64,000 nucleotides of DNA from Poindextera sp965277425 (lineage in GTDB: Bacteria > Pseudomonadota > Alphaproteobacteria > Caulobacterales > Caulobacteraceae): contig CBDICR010000007.1 in NCBI GenBank assembly GCA_965277425.1, positions 806,001-870,000 of the forward strand. Direction: 5' to 3'. Of this stretch, positions 15,449-26,266 are shown one piece after another. Made by a program: the position numbers and the translations under genes. Under the pieces are notes generated by a model. That model did not search any database, was not told the origin of the DNA, and was given only the letters and a program-made list of their open reading frames with translations. Within the stretch, counting starts at the first letter, position 1. Every line of letters starts with the position of its first letter.

Positions 15449-16987
15449 GTGCTGCAGAAATTCGCTCCCAGCCCGCCACAAAGCACTGGCGAATTTCTGA
15501 ATCGCCACGCCAGGCCCGCGCGCGACGCGGCGGTCATCGATATCGGCTCAAATTCCGTCCGGCTGGTGATCTACCGGCTGGAAGGCCGGGCGATCTGGAT
15601 GGTCTTCAACGAAAAGGTGCTGGCGGGCTTAGGGAGCGAGGTCGTCACGACCGGACGGCTCGCCCCGGCCGGGGTCCAGACCGCCTTGGCGGCGCTCAGG
15701 CGGTTCAAGGCGGTGCTGGAGGCGGTCAGGCCGGAGGACGTCTTCGTGGTCGCCACCGCCGCCGTGCGGGAAGCCTCGGACGGCGCGGACTTCGTGCGCC
15801 AGCTTAAGGCCGAGACCGGGCTGACGGTGCGGGTGCTGTCCGGCGAGGAAGAGGCGCGCTATGCCGCCCTCGGCGTTCTGGCCGGACAGCCGGACGCCAG
15901 CGGCGTCGTCGGCGACATGGGCGGCTCCAGCCTGGAGCTGACCCGGGTGGACGCGGGCCAGCCGGGCGCGGGCGTCACCCTGCCCCTGGGCGCCTTCGCC
16001 CTGCGCGGCGTGGGCGGCTTCGACCTCGCGCGCGCGCGGGCCCGGACGGCCAAGGTGCTGGAAGGCGTGCGCGGCGCCTTCGCCGCTCAGACCCTCTATG
16101 CGGTCGGCGGCGGCTGGCGGAACCTGGCGCTGCTGCAGATGCAGCTGGCTGGCTACCCGCTGGAGATCGTGCACCAGTACGAGATCAGCGCCGAAGATGC
16201 GCTCACCGCCGCCCGCTTCGTCGCCCGCCAGTCCAAGGGATCGCTGGAGCGGATCGAAGGGGTGTCGAAACGCCGGCTGGACACCATCCCCTATGCGGCG
16301 GTCGTGCTGGAGGGGATGATCGAGCGGCTGGGCCTGAAGCGCATATCGGTCTCGGCCTTCGGGCTGCGCGAGGGGCTGCTGCTCGAGGCCATGCCGGGCC
16401 GCGTGCGCGCGCTCGACCCGCTTGTCGAGGGCTGCGTAGCCCTGGGCGCGCGCCAGGGACTGAGCGAAGACCTGGGGCCGGCCCTGGAGGCCTGGCTGAA
16501 CCCGGCCTTCGCCAGGCTGCAGCCCGCGTTCGCCGGTCGCGATGCGACCTTGATCGCCGCGGCCTGCCGGCTGGCCGATCTGGGCGCGCGGCTGCACCCC
16601 GATCATCGCGCCGACCTGGTGTTCGAGCAGGTGCTGCGCGCGCCGATCGCCGGCGTGACTCACGCCGAGCGCGGCTTTCTGGCCACGGCCCTCTTCGCCC
16701 GCCACACCGCCTCGTCCAACCCGCCGGAGCCGCGGATCATGAGCCGGATCCTCACCCCCGAGCGCCACGCCCGCGCCCTGGCGCTCGGGGCGGCCATGCG
16801 GCTGGGCTGCGACCTCTCCGGCCGCAGCGCCGACCTCTTGCGCCGCTCGGCCCTGGCGGTCGAAGGCGGGGTGGTCACGCTCACGGCCGACGAAGCCTGG
16901 GCCGACATGCTGCTGGGCGAGCAGACCGCCAAACGCGCCGCGCAACTGGCGGACCGGCTGGAGCTTGGCCTGAAACTGGGAAAATGA
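15449..16987 (+). CDS. ppx: Exopolyphosphatase (Ppx/GppA family)
   Basis: 512 residues. Degrades polyphosphate from its ends and may act on pppGpp. The actin-like ATPase fold is shown by VIDIGSNSVRLVIYRL, VVATAAVREASDGADF, LSGEEEARYAALGVL and GDMGGSSLELTRV; the C-terminal helical part (about 320-512) resembles an HD-like domain of longer exopolyphosphatases. The GTG start at 15449 lies one base after the ppk stop. A second, partial member of the family is found at 63529. Confidence 0.9.
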   Translation: MLQKFAPSPPQSTGEFLNRHARPARDAAVIDIGSNSVRLVIYRLEGRAIWMVFNEKVLAGLGSEVVTTGRLAPAGVQTALAALRRFKAVLEAVRPEDVFVVATAAVREASDGADFVRQLKAETGLTVRVLSGEEEARYAALGVLAGQPDASGVVGDMGGSSLELTRVDAGQPGAGVTLPLGAFALRGVGGFDLARARARTAKVLEGVRGAFAAQTLYAVGGGWRNLALLQMQLAGYPLEIVHQYEISAEDALTAARFVARQSKGSLERIEGVSKRRLDTIPYAAVVLEGMIERLGLKRISVSAFGLREGLLLEAMPGRVRALDPLVEGCVALGARQGLSEDLGPALEAWLNPAFARLQPAFAGRDATLIAAACRLADLGARLHPDHRADLVFEQVLRAPIAGVTHAERGFLATALFARHTASSNPPEPRIMSRILTPERHARALALGAAMRLGCDLSGRSADLLRRSALAVEGGVVTLTADEAWADMLLGEQTAKRAAQLADRLELGLKLGK

Positions 16988-16993
16988 AGCCCA

Positions 16994-17016
16994 ATCCTCC
17001 ACCGTAGGGGGAGGAT
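16994..17016. terminator. Hairpin between convergent ppx and rnd
   Basis: ATCCTCCACC-GTA-GGGGGAGGAT forms a 10-pair stem with one A-G mismatch and a 3-base loop. It lies between the 3' ends of ppx and rnd, where a bidirectional terminator is expected. No T-tract follows on either strand, so a role in transcript-end protection is equally possible. Confidence 0.45.
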
Positions 17017-17027
17017 AGGGCGAGGGT

Positions 17028-18194
17028 TCAAGCCTTCGGAGCCCGCCGCACCTCGACCACCCGCACCCGCGCCCCGTCGAGCACCAGGGCGAGCTCGCCG
17101 CGCTTCAGCCTCAGGGCGTCCTCGCCGAAGGCCTCGCGCCGCCAGCCGTGCAGGGCCGAGGTGTCGGCGGCGTCGTCGCAGGCGATCTTTTCCAGGTCGG
17201 AGACAGTGGCGATCAGTTTCGACGCCACCCCGGCGTCTTCGGCGCGGGCCTTGAGCAGCACCTTGAGCAGCTCGACGATCGCGCCCGAGGCCGGGTTCGG
17301 CGGCGCCGAGCTGCGCTCGATGACCGGCGCATAGGCCTCGGCCTTGGCCAGGGACTCGCGCACCGCCTCGACGATCTCGATGCCGAACTTCGAGCCCGCG
17401 AACCCCTTCGGCAGCGAGCGCAACCGGCCGAGCGCATCGGCGTCGGTCGGCAGCTGGGTGGCGATCTCGTCGATCGCGTCGTCCTTCAGGATGCGGCCGC
17501 GCGGCTGATCGCGGGTCTGAGCGGTGCGTTCGCGCCAGGCGGCGACGCCGCGCAGGACCGCGAGGTACTTCGCCGCGAACTTGCGCGGCTTCAGCCGCTT
17601 CCACGCGTTTTCCGGATCGATGTCGTAATTGGCCGGATCGGTCAGCGAGGCCATCTCCTCGGTGACCCAGGCGAGACGGCCGGTGGCTTCCAGCCGCTCG
17701 CGCAGCATCGGATAGAGGGTCGCCAGATGGGTCACGTCGGCCAGGGCGTACTCGAGCTGCGCCTGGTTCAGCGGTCGTCGCGCCCAGTCGGTGAAGCGGC
17801 TGGACTTGTCCAGGGTGATCTTCAGCATCTGGCGCACCAGGGCGTCATAGGCCACCTGCTCACCGAAGCCGGCGGCCATGGCGGCGATCTGGGTGTCGAA
17901 CAGCGGCCGGGGGATCACGCCGAGAATGTTGAAGATCTCCACGTCCTGGCGGCCGGCATGGAACACCTTCTGGATGCTCGTATCGGCCATCAGGGCCAGC
18001 AGCGGCCCCAGATCGAGCCCCTCGGCCATCGGGTCGATATTGGCGGCGATCTCGGGGCCGGCGACCTGGACAAGGCAAAGGCGCGGCCAAAAGGTGGTCT
18101 CACGCATGAATTCGGTATCGACCGCGATGAAGGGCGCATCGGCCAGTTTCTGGCAAAAGGCCGCGAGGTCGGCTGTGGTGGTGATCGGCGTCAT
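17028..18194 (-). CDS. rnd: Ribonuclease D
   Basis: 388 residues. 3'-5' exoribonuclease involved in tRNA and stable-RNA maturation. The DEDD catalytic acids are seen in FIAVDTEFMRETTFWP (D-x-E), FHAGRQDVEIFNIL and YALADVTHLATLYPML. An HRDC domain follows (about 210-290: RKFAAKYLAVLRGVAAWRERTAQ, FKDDAIDEIA-type). ATG at 18194. It is transcribed toward ppx and divergently from purM, with which it shares an 80-base promoter region. Confidence 0.92.
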   Translation of the reverse strand: MTPITTTADLAAFCQKLADAPFIAVDTEFMRETTFWPRLCLVQVAGPEIAANIDPMAEGLDLGPLLALMADTSIQKVFHAGRQDVEIFNILGVIPRPLFDTQIAAMAAGFGEQVAYDALVRQMLKITLDKSSRFTDWARRPLNQAQLEYALADVTHLATLYPMLRERLEATGRLAWVTEEMASLTDPANYDIDPENAWKRLKPRKFAAKYLAVLRGVAAWRERTAQTRDQPRGRILKDDAIDEIATQLPTDADALGRLRSLPKGFAGSKFGIEIVEAVRESLAKAEAYAPVIERSSAPPNPASGAIVELLKVLLKARAEDAGVASKLIATVSDLEKIACDDAADTSALHGWRREAFGEDALRLKRGELALVLDGARVRVVEVRRAPKA

Positions 18195-18274
18195 CGGCTA
18201 GCTATAGCCCGGAGACTCGGGGCGTGGCCAAGGCTCGTTCCAGTCCGAAACGCACCGTGAGCGGAATTTCCGAG

Positions 18275-19302
<1,028 letters not shown>

Positions 19303-19306
<4 letters not shown>

Positions 19307-19950
19307 GCAAGACCCGCGTCGGGATTCTGCTCTCGGGCGGCGGCACCAACGCCATGGCCCTGATCGCCGCCGCAGCAGCCCCCGACTATCCCGCCGAGAT
19401 CGCGCTGGTGGTCTCCAACCGCCCCAAGGCCGAGGGCCTGGTCAAGGCGCGCGCCGCGGGCATCGCCACCGCAGCCTTCGACCACCGCCCGTACGGCGAC
19501 AACCGCCAGGCGCACGAGCGGCTGATCGACGCGGCCCTGCACGAGGCCGGCGTCGAGCTGGTGGCGCTGGCCGGCTATATGAGGATCACCACGCCCTGGT
19601 TCGTGGGCGCCTGGGCGGGGAAGATGATCAACATCCACCCGGCGCTGAGCCCGGCCTTCCCCGGCCTGCACACCCACGCCCGCGCGCTCGAAGCGGGCGT
19701 CAAGCTGCACGGCTGCACCGTCCACTGGGTCACCGACGCGCTGGACGAAGGCCCGATGATCGGCCAGGCCGCCGTGCCGGTGCTGGCCGGCGACGACGAA
19801 GATACGCTCGCCGCCCGCGTGCTGGCCGCCGAACACCGGCTCTATCCTGCGTGTCTTGCGGCGGCCATCACCCGCAACGCCGGTGAGCCTGACTCCAGGT
19901 CGATATTCGCCAATCCATGGATCGGAAATTCGCCTACGAACTCCCACTGA
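19303..19950 (+). CDS. purN: Phosphoribosylglycinamide formyltransferase
   Basis: 215 residues. Uses 10-formyl-THF to formylate GAR. Conserved: VGILLSGGGTNAMALI, LAGYMRITTPWFV, MINIHPALSPAFPGLHTHARALEAGVKLHGCTVHWVTDALDEGPMIGQ, with the catalytic N-I-H-P and the aspartate in DEGPMI. The last 25 or so residues (ITRNAGEPDSRSIF onward) do not look conserved and may be an extension created when the neighbouring PemK locus arrived; the 3' end overlaps that pseudogene by 17 bases. Confidence 0.93.
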
Positions 19951-20285
19951 CCAGCCATTCGGCCAGCCTTTTCAAGATTTCCGACAGCCGTTCGTCGCTG
20001 ATCGCGCCTATGCCGCCAACGATCAGAGCGCCATCGATCACCGCCAGGCGAGATAACCGCAGAAGACTGGGCGCTTTCAGACCTGTGTTTGAAAAGTCCG
20101 CATCGTCAGGACCCAAGGTCTCGTCCAGCTCCAGCCGCCTGGCGAACCCGTGAAGAGATCATGCAGACGAGCCAGTCATCAAACCGGTCTGATGCTTTGC
20201 GCAGCGCCAGAACCGGTCCCAACTTAGCCTCGGAAAGGTCGGTGAAGGGAAACGGCACCAGGACGATTTGCCCGGCGCGTTTCAT
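19934..20285 (-). pseudogene. PemK/MazF-like toxin, frameshifted
   Basis: The N-terminal frame (from ATG 20285) reads MKRAGQIVLVPFPFTDLSEA, then DDWLVCMISSRVRQA, classical PemK/MazF mRNA-interferase sequence, but then runs into TGA. The missing C-terminus continues in another frame: ELDETLGPDDADF, GLKAPSLLRLSRLAVIDG and GIGAISDERLSEILKRLAEWL. One extra base or two missing bases around 20125-20137 explain the break. Repaired, it would have about 117 residues. The toxin is therefore probably inactive, unless the shift is a sequencing error. Its intact antitoxin overlaps the start (TGATG). Confidence 0.8.
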
Positions 20286-20509
20286 CACCACGGCTCCCGC
20301 ACGTCGCCAGCCGTATAGCTGACCGCATCCTCCTCAAGCCCGCGCAAGGCCTGACCGAAGGCGAATTCCGTGAACTCGCTACGCGTCCATTCGGACGCTT
20401 CTGCATCCGTCCCAAACCGAGTCACCAGAAATTCGACGAAGTCGAAGACTTCGGTCTGCTTGTCTTGCGGCAGAGCCTGAAGTTTCTCGATCAATTCCGC
20501 GTAGCTCAT
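20285..20509 (-). CDS. DUF2281-like antitoxin paired with PemK
   Basis: 74 residues. MSYAELIEKLQALPQDKQTE followed by VFDFVEFLVTRFG matches the DUF2281 group, often found next to PIN or PemK toxins. The C-terminal part (SEFTEFAFGQALRGLEEDA) is acidic. Its TGA overlaps the toxin ATG. ATG at 20509 gives the family start; an upstream in-frame ATG at 20530 is possible. An inverted repeat GGCGC-N4-GCGCC lies at 20537-20550. Kept intact although the toxin is broken. Confidence 0.7.
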   Translation of the reverse strand: MSYAELIEKLQALPQDKQTEVFDFVEFLVTRFGTDAEASEWTRSEFTEFAFGQALRGLEEDAVSYTAGDVREPW

Positions 20510-20601
20510 CGCTCGTCCAAGGGTCTGCATAGCTTCGGCGCCGTTGCGCCACCGTTACTATACCACCATCGCGCTGGGAGGACGTCGACCGCTCGCCGCC
20601 T

Positions 20602-21021
<420 letters not shown>

Positions 21022-21266
21022 GGAAAAGGCCTGGGCGCTTTCTTGGGAATGGTTGGAAACTTCAGGGTGCGGGCTTATAACGACGCCTGTCCGCGCCGCC
21101 AAGGCGCGAGCATGGGAAGATGATCGTGATGCCGCACCCGGCGGGAATAAGACTGACGCGTTAGCGCCCACCGGGCGAACGCCGCGAGCTTTGCGCGCGG
21201 CGCGGCGAGTCATGGCCCACGCCGCCTTCGGTCCATCACGTCCCTAGATTTTTCAGAGCCTTCCCC

Positions 21267-23135
21267 ATGCTTCGCATCAACGACCTTGTCTTCGACGCCT
21301 ATGGGCGCCGCTTCTTCGATTCCGCCACCGTCGCCCTGCCCAACAACGCCAAGGTCGGGCTGGTCGGCCGCAACGGCGCCGGCAAGACCACCCTCTTCAA
21401 GCTGATCAAGGGTGAGTTCGAGCCCGGCGGCGGCGATATCGGCCTGCCCAAGGCCGCCCGCATCGGCTCGGTCGACCAGGAGCATCCGGCCAGCCCCGTT
21501 CCCCTGCTCGACACCGTGCTGGCCGCCGATATCGAGCGCGACCGGCTGCTGGCCTCGCTGGACACCGCCGACCCCGAGCACATCGGCGAAATCTATGCCC
21601 GCCTGGCCGAGATCGACGCCGACCGGGCGCCGTCGCGGGCGGCGGAGATCCTCAGCGGCCTCGGCTTTACCACCGCCGACCTGCCGCGGCCGATGGCGGA
21701 ATTCTCCGGCGGCTGGCGCATGCGCGTGGCCCTGGCGGCGGCTCTGTTCGCCGAGCCGGACATGCTGCTGCTCGACGAGCCGACCAACTATCTCGATCTG
21801 GAAGGCGCGCTCTGGCTGGAGGCGCGGCTGCGCAAATATCCGAAGACCGCCCTGGTCATCAGCCACGATCGCGAACTGCTCGACAAGTCGATGGGCTACA
21901 TCCTGCATCTGAACGACGGCAAGCTCGATCTCTATACCGGCGGCTACGACGCCTTCGAGCGCGAGCGGGGCGAGAAGCTGCGCCTGCAGGAATCCATGCG
22001 GGTGAAGATCGAGGCCCGCCGCGCCCACATGCAGTCCTTCGTCGACCGTTTCCGCGCCAAGGCGTCCAAGGCCACCCAGGCGCAGTCGCGGATGAAGATG
22101 ATCGCCAAGCTGCCGGTGGTGGCCGCGGTGCTGGCCGAGCAGACCGCGCCCTTCCGCCTGCCCTCGCCGCCCCGGCCGCTGGCGCCGCCGCTGATCCGGC
22201 TTGAGGGCGCCTCGGTCGGCTATGGCGGCCCGCCGGTGCTGCGGAATCTGAACCTGCGCCTCGACCTGGACGATCGCATCGGCCTTCTGGGCGTCAATGG
22301 AGCGGGCAAGTCCACCTTCGCCAAGCTGATCGCCGGCGCACTCGCCGTCGAGCACGGGTCCATGCACCGCGACCGCCGGCTGAAGGCCGGCTGGTTCCAC
22401 CAGCACCAGATCGAGGCGCTCGACCCCACCGACACGCCGTTGGACATCGTCCGTCGCGCCCTGCCCGAGGCCAGCGAGGCCCAGCGCCGCGCCCGCCTGG
22501 CGCAGTTCGGCCTCGGCGCCTCGAAGGCCGAGACCACCGTCGCAGACCTCTCCGGCGGCGAGCGGGCGCGGCTGTTGCTCAACCTGGTGGCCATGGACGC
22601 GCCGCACCTGCTCATCCTCGACGAGCCGACCAACCACCTCGACATCGACAGCCGCCGCGCCCTGCTCGACGCGCTGAACGACTATGAGGGCGCTGTCATC
22701 CTGATCACCCACGACCGCTCGCTGATGGAGCTGGTCGCCGACCGGCTGTGGCTGGCGGCGGACGGGACGATCAAGCCCTTCGACGGCGATATGGCCGACT
22801 ACGCCAAATTCGTGCTCGACCGGGCCAGGGTCGCGGCGCGCGGCCCGGCGCAGGCGCCGACGCCAGCGCCGCCCAAGGGCGCGCCGCCGGCGCTCGCCCC
22901 GCTCAAGCGCAAGCTGGAGGCCGCCGAAGCGGTGCTGGCGCGGGAAGCCCAGGCGGCGGCCAGGTTGGATGCGGCCCTGGCCGATCCGGCGCTGTTCGGC
23001 CGCGATCCGACCCATGCCGCCGAACTCGGCCGCCGGCGCACGCGGGCGCAGGACGCGGTCGACAAGGCCGAAGCCGCCTGGCTGGCCGCGGCCGAGGCCT
23101 ACGAGCTGGCCGGCGCGGAGCCTAGCCGCACCTGA
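21267..23135 (+). CDS. ABC-F family ATP-binding protein
   Basis: 622 residues with two ABC ATPase domains and no membrane spans, hence ABC-F, a family that acts on ribosomes. Domain 1 has Walker A GRNGAGKTTLFKLI, signature FSGGWRMRVALA and LLLDEPTNYLDLEGALWLE; the linker (about 230-300) is basic; domain 2 has GVNGAGKSTFAKLI, LSGGERARLLL and LILDEPTNHLDIDSR. A C-terminal alanine-rich coiled coil (about 530-610) resembles Uup/YheS. Which subfamily is uncertain; YheS/Uup type is most likely. Confidence 0.9.
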   Translation: MLRINDLVFDAYGRRFFDSATVALPNNAKVGLVGRNGAGKTTLFKLIKGEFEPGGGDIGLPKAARIGSVDQEHPASPVPLLDTVLAADIERDRLLASLDTADPEHIGEIYARLAEIDADRAPSRAAEILSGLGFTTADLPRPMAEFSGGWRMRVALAAALFAEPDMLLLDEPTNYLDLEGALWLEARLRKYPKTALVISHDRELLDKSMGYILHLNDGKLDLYTGGYDAFERERGEKLRLQESMRVKIEARRAHMQSFVDRFRAKASKATQAQSRMKMIAKLPVVAAVLAEQTAPFRLPSPPRPLAPPLIRLEGASVGYGGPPVLRNLNLRLDLDDRIGLLGVNGAGKSTFAKLIAGALAVEHGSMHRDRRLKAGWFHQHQIEALDPTDTPLDIVRRALPEASEAQRRARLAQFGLGASKAETTVADLSGGERARLLLNLVAMDAPHLLILDEPTNHLDIDSRRALLDALNDYEGAVILITHDRSLMELVADRLWLAADGTIKPFDGDMADYAKFVLDRARVAARGPAQAPTPAPPKGAPPALAPLKRKLEAAEAVLAREAQAAARLDAALADPALFGRDPTHAAELGRRRTRAQDAVDKAEAAWLAAAEAYELAGAEPSRT

Positions 23136-23502
23136 CCTCGGTGATCAGGCCGCTCTGAGCATCGAACAGGATGTCGGTGCGGTCGGGCCGATAGTCCTGG
23201 GTGACCGGGCAGCTGGTGCAGGAGACGCGCCGGCGGCTCGGATCGACGGGTACGGGGATTTCCGTCCGCGGCTTGCCGACCAGATAGGCCAGGCTGGGCG
23301 CATCGCAATGCGACAAGGTGGCCGTGGGCGGCGGCGCGACGGGCTGCGCCTGAGCCTGTGGCGGCGGCGGCGCTGGCTGGGGCGCGGTCGCTGGCGGCGA
23401 AGCCTGAGTCGCCACCGGCGCCTGCGCCACGCAGGAAACCACCGCGACGGCGGCGCCCAGGGCGATCAGATGCAGGCCGGCGACCAGGGCGATTCGTTTC
23501 AT
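23122..23502 (-). CDS. I78 peptidase-inhibitor-like exported protein
   Basis: 126 residues. Signal-type N-terminus KRIALVAGLHLIALGAAVAVVSC, with a cysteine that could be a lipobox residue, a proline/alanine-rich linker (about 27-60), and a C-terminal domain AYLVGKPRTEIPVPVDPSRR, TSCPVTQDYRPDRTDILFD, GLITEVRCG, which matches the inhibitor I78 family. Would inhibit serine proteases in the periplasm, by family. ATG at 23502 is chosen because GGGAG lies eight bases upstream. Its start overlaps the end of holC, suggesting co-transcription. Confidence 0.8.
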   Translation of the reverse strand: MKRIALVAGLHLIALGAAVAVVSCVAQAPVATQASPPATAPQPAPPPPQAQAQPVAPPPTATLSHCDAPSLAYLVGKPRTEIPVPVDPSRRRVSCTSCPVTQDYRPDRTDILFDAQSGLITEVRCG

Positions 23503-23960
23503 GCTTGCTTCTCCCATCCGCGTTCCGCCCGCTGGCGCCAGTAGGAGACCGGATGGCCGGCGGCCTTGAAGGCCTTCCAGCGGCCGCGCGCCTCGGCGGT
23601 CGCCGCCTCGTCGCGGCCGTCAAACAGCAGCACGCAACGCACATAGCCGTCGAGCGGCCCGACCTCGGCGCCGTCGACCAGGAAAAGCGCCTGGGCGCCG
23701 TTCAAATTCTCCTGCGCCATGGTGAGCAAGATCGGCTGACGATCGGCCATCGGCTCGCCATCGGTCCCGTGCGCGAGGAAACTGTCGTCGCGAAAGCTCC
23801 ACAACCAGCCGTCCAGGTGCTCGATCCGTTCAGTCGCCGTGGTGCGAACCTGCGCCTTCCAGCCCTTGGCCAGGGTCTTCTCGAGCAGATCCGGCAAGGC
23901 CTGGTCCAGGGCGGTGCGCTCCAGGTGGTAGAACCAGACTTCGCAGGACTCAGCGCTCAT
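23499..23960 (-). CDS. holC: DNA polymerase III chi subunit
   Basis: 153 residues. Chi links the clamp loader to SSB. Begins CEVWFYHLERTALDQALPDLLEKTLAKGWK, and has WLWSFRDDSFLAHG, DRQPILLTMAQENLNGAQALFLVDGA and CVLLFDGRDEAATAEARGRWK, all typical of HolC. It overlaps the upstream hydrolase gene by 11 bases and the downstream I78 gene by four, and follows pepA as in many proteobacteria. Confidence 0.92.
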   Translation of the reverse strand: MSAESCEVWFYHLERTALDQALPDLLEKTLAKGWKAQVRTTATERIEHLDGWLWSFRDDSFLAHGTDGEPMADRQPILLTMAQENLNGAQALFLVDGAEVGPLDGYVRCVLLFDGRDEAATAEARGRWKAFKAAGHPVSYWRQRAERGWEKQA

Positions 23961-24669
23961 GGCTATGCGATCCGCTTTGCGACAAGGTTTCCATTAGGCG
24001 GTGCAACGCCGCCGCCACACTAGCAGGCTCCGTGATCATGGCGAGATGATGCAAGGGTTTGCACGCGACGGACCATCCGGCCGCCGCCGCCGCATCAGCT
24101 TCGGCCTGATAGGCCGTACTGAGCTGGAGATAGCCGCAAAGCCTGGCGGTCGGGTCGGGCGTGAGCGGCGCGCGCTCCGCCAGATAGGCCGCCGGGATCG
24201 GTTTGGCGCCGGCTGCGAAGGCCGTACGGACGCTCGCGTCCGGCAAGAGCGCCTCCAGAACCGGCGGCGGCAACCAGTCCGGCCACGGCGGGACGCGGTC
24301 ATCCGCCAGCTTGTCCCGCAGCGTCTGAGACAGGGCCGGCGGCGCGGTCTCGAACCAGGCCTTGCCCGGATGGGGCAGGATGGCGTCGACAAAGACCATC
24401 CTCGCCGCCCTGCCCCGCAGCGCCGCGGCGATCGACGGCAAAAGCCCGCCGGCGCCGCTGTGGCCGACGAGCACCCAGGACTGGCGATCGAGCGCCCCGG
24501 CGATGCGATCCGCAAGCGCGCTGTAATACGGCGGCTGGACGTTCCAGGCGCAGGCGGCGGGAGTCTCGACGCGCGGATAGCCCAGGGCGCGCAACGCCTC
24601 GGCCGTCCCGCGCCAAGTCATAGCCCCGACCAGCGGGCTGTGCACGAGGGCGAGATTGGGTCGCTCCAC
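23950..24669 (-). CDS. Alpha/beta hydrolase
   Basis: 239 residues. Alpha/beta-hydrolase fold with nucleophile elbow VLVGHSGAGGLLPSIAAAL (G-H-S-G-A), first strand LALVHSPLVGAMTW, acidic turn MVFVDAILP and a C-terminal His in KPLHHLAMITEPASVAAAL. Substrate unknown; N-terminal region resembles uncharacterised esterases. Sits 10 bases after pepA and overlaps holC by 11 bases, so it belongs to the pepA-holC transcript. Confidence 0.8.
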   Translation of the reverse strand: MERPNLALVHSPLVGAMTWRGTAEALRALGYPRVETPAACAWNVQPPYYSALADRIAGALDRQSWVLVGHSGAGGLLPSIAAALRGRAARMVFVDAILPHPGKAWFETAPPALSQTLRDKLADDRVPPWPDWLPPPVLEALLPDASVRTAFAAGAKPIPAAYLAERAPLTPDPTARLCGYLQLSTAYQAEADAAAAAGWSVACKPLHHLAMITEPASVAAALHRLMETLSQSGSHSHER

Positions 24670-24679
24670 GACGACGCGA

Positions 24680-26158
24680 TCAGGACTCGTAGCTGTCGGC
24701 GACGAACTGGTTCAACAGCCGAACGCCGAAGCCGCTGGCGCCTTGGGGAACGGTTGCGACGGTCGAGGGCTTTTTCCAGGCCACGGCGGCGATATCCAGG
24801 TGCGCCCAGGGCGTGTCGCGCACGAACCTTTGCAGGAAAAGCGCCGCGGTGATCGAGCCGCCCGGACGGCCGCCGACGTTCTTCATGTCGGCCGCTTCGC
24901 TCTCGATCTGCTTTTCGTAGGCCTCCGGCAGCGGCATCCGCCACAAAAGGTCGCCCGACGCCTGGCCGGCCTTGAGCAGCTGCTCAGCCAAGCTGTCGTT
25001 GTTGCTGTAGAGCCCGGCGAAATCGTGACCCAGCGCCACCACGATGGCGCCGGTCAGGGTCGCCAGATCGACGATGAAGCGCGGCTTGAACCGGTCCTGG
25101 ACGTACCAGAGCGCGTCGGCCAGGACGAGCCGGCCCTCGGCGTCGGTATTGATCACCTCGATGGTCTGTCCGGACATGGAGGTGACGATGTCGCCCGGCC
25201 GCTGCGCATTGCCGTCGGGCATGTTCTCGACCAGGCCGAGGATGCCGACGGCGTTGACCGGCGCCTTGCGGCCGGCCAGCGCATGCATGAGGCCGGCGAC
25301 GGCCGCCGCGCCGCCCATGTCCCAGATCATGTCCTCCATGCCGTCGGCGGGTTTCAGGCTGATGCCGCCCGTGTCGAAACAGACCCCCTTGCCGACAAAG
25401 GCGAGCGGCGGCCGCTCGCCGCCGCCCCGCCACTGGATGACGGCGAGCTGGCTCTCGCGCCGGCTGCCCTGGCCGACGCCGAGCAGCGCGCCCATGCCCA
25501 GCTTGGTCATTTCGGCCTCGCCCAGGATCTCGACCACGAGGCCGAGCGATTCCAAGGCCTTCACGCGGCGGCCGAACTCCGCCGGATAGAGGATGTTGGC
25601 CGGCTCGGAGACCAGGTCGCGGGCGAAGACCACCGCATCGGCCAGGGCCGCCAGCGGCGCGAACGCCGCCTTGGCGGCTTCGGGGTCGTCAACCGCGACC
25701 TTCACCGTCCGGATCGTCGGCTTGGCCTCCGGCTTTTCCCGCGTGCGATAGCGGTCGAAGCGGTAGGCGGCCAGGCTGACGCCGAGCGCGGCGGCGGCGC
25801 TGACCTGGGCCGAAGCGCCGGCCAGACTCAAGGTCAGGGTGTCGGCCCCGCAGGTCTTCAAGGCCTGAAAGGCCTCCGCCGCCGCCGTCTCGGCGCGGGC
25901 GGCGTTGAAATCCGCCTGCGGCCCGACGCCGATCAACAGCGCATGTGACGCCTGGGCGCCCGCGGGCGCCAGCACCTGGAGCGTCTTGCCCGTGGCGCCG
26001 GTGAACCGGGCCGCCGCGATGGCGCGGTTCAGCGCGCCGCCGGCCGTCCCGTCGAACCGGGCCGCTCCCGGCGAAAGCCCGCCACCCTCGAACGCGGCGC
26101 TGGCCCAGGCCCCCGACGCGGTTTCGGCTTGGCTTGCGGGAACGAATTCGATCTGCAT
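24680..26158 (-). CDS. pepA: Leucyl aminopeptidase (M17)
   Basis: 492 residues. Cytosolic M17 metallo-aminopeptidase. Metal ligands and signature are present: PLAFVGKGVCFDTGGISLKP, MIWDMGGAAAVAGLM, and NTDAEGRLVLADALWY (NTDAEGR). C-terminal KNVGGRPGGSITAALFLQRFV and WAHLDIAAVAW complete the active site. ATG at 26158 was chosen for its AGGAG ribosome site and family length. Divergent from lptF across a 108-base region. First gene of pepA-hydrolase-holC-I78. Confidence 0.95.
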   Translation of the reverse strand: MQIEFVPASQAETASGAWASAAFEGGGLSPGAARFDGTAGGALNRAIAAARFTGATGKTLQVLAPAGAQASHALLIGVGPQADFNAARAETAAAEAFQALKTCGADTLTLSLAGASAQVSAAAALGVSLAAYRFDRYRTREKPEAKPTIRTVKVAVDDPEAAKAAFAPLAALADAVVFARDLVSEPANILYPAEFGRRVKALESLGLVVEILGEAEMTKLGMGALLGVGQGSRRESQLAVIQWRGGGERPPLAFVGKGVCFDTGGISLKPADGMEDMIWDMGGAAAVAGLMHALAGRKAPVNAVGILGLVENMPDGNAQRPGDIVTSMSGQTIEVINTDAEGRLVLADALWYVQDRFKPRFIVDLATLTGAIVVALGHDFAGLYSNNDSLAEQLLKAGQASGDLLWRMPLPEAYEKQIESEAADMKNVGGRPGGSITAALFLQRFVRDTPWAHLDIAAVAWKKPSTVATVPQGASGFGVRLLNQFVADSYES

Positions 26159-26266
26159 TTGGACACTCCTGGATGCGGTTGGCGCGAGCCGCATGCGACG
26201 TGTAGAACATGATCCGCCAGGTCGGGCGTCGCAACGGCCCTTCCCACTTCAGCGCGATCGGCTTGA

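Noticed and set aside
13207..15537. Open frame of 776 codons opposite ppk1
   Set aside because: Fully antisense to a well-conserved polyphosphate kinase; no family features in the translation.
21210..23015. Open frame of 601 codons opposite the ABC-F gene
   Set aside because: Antisense shadow of a clear two-domain ATPase.
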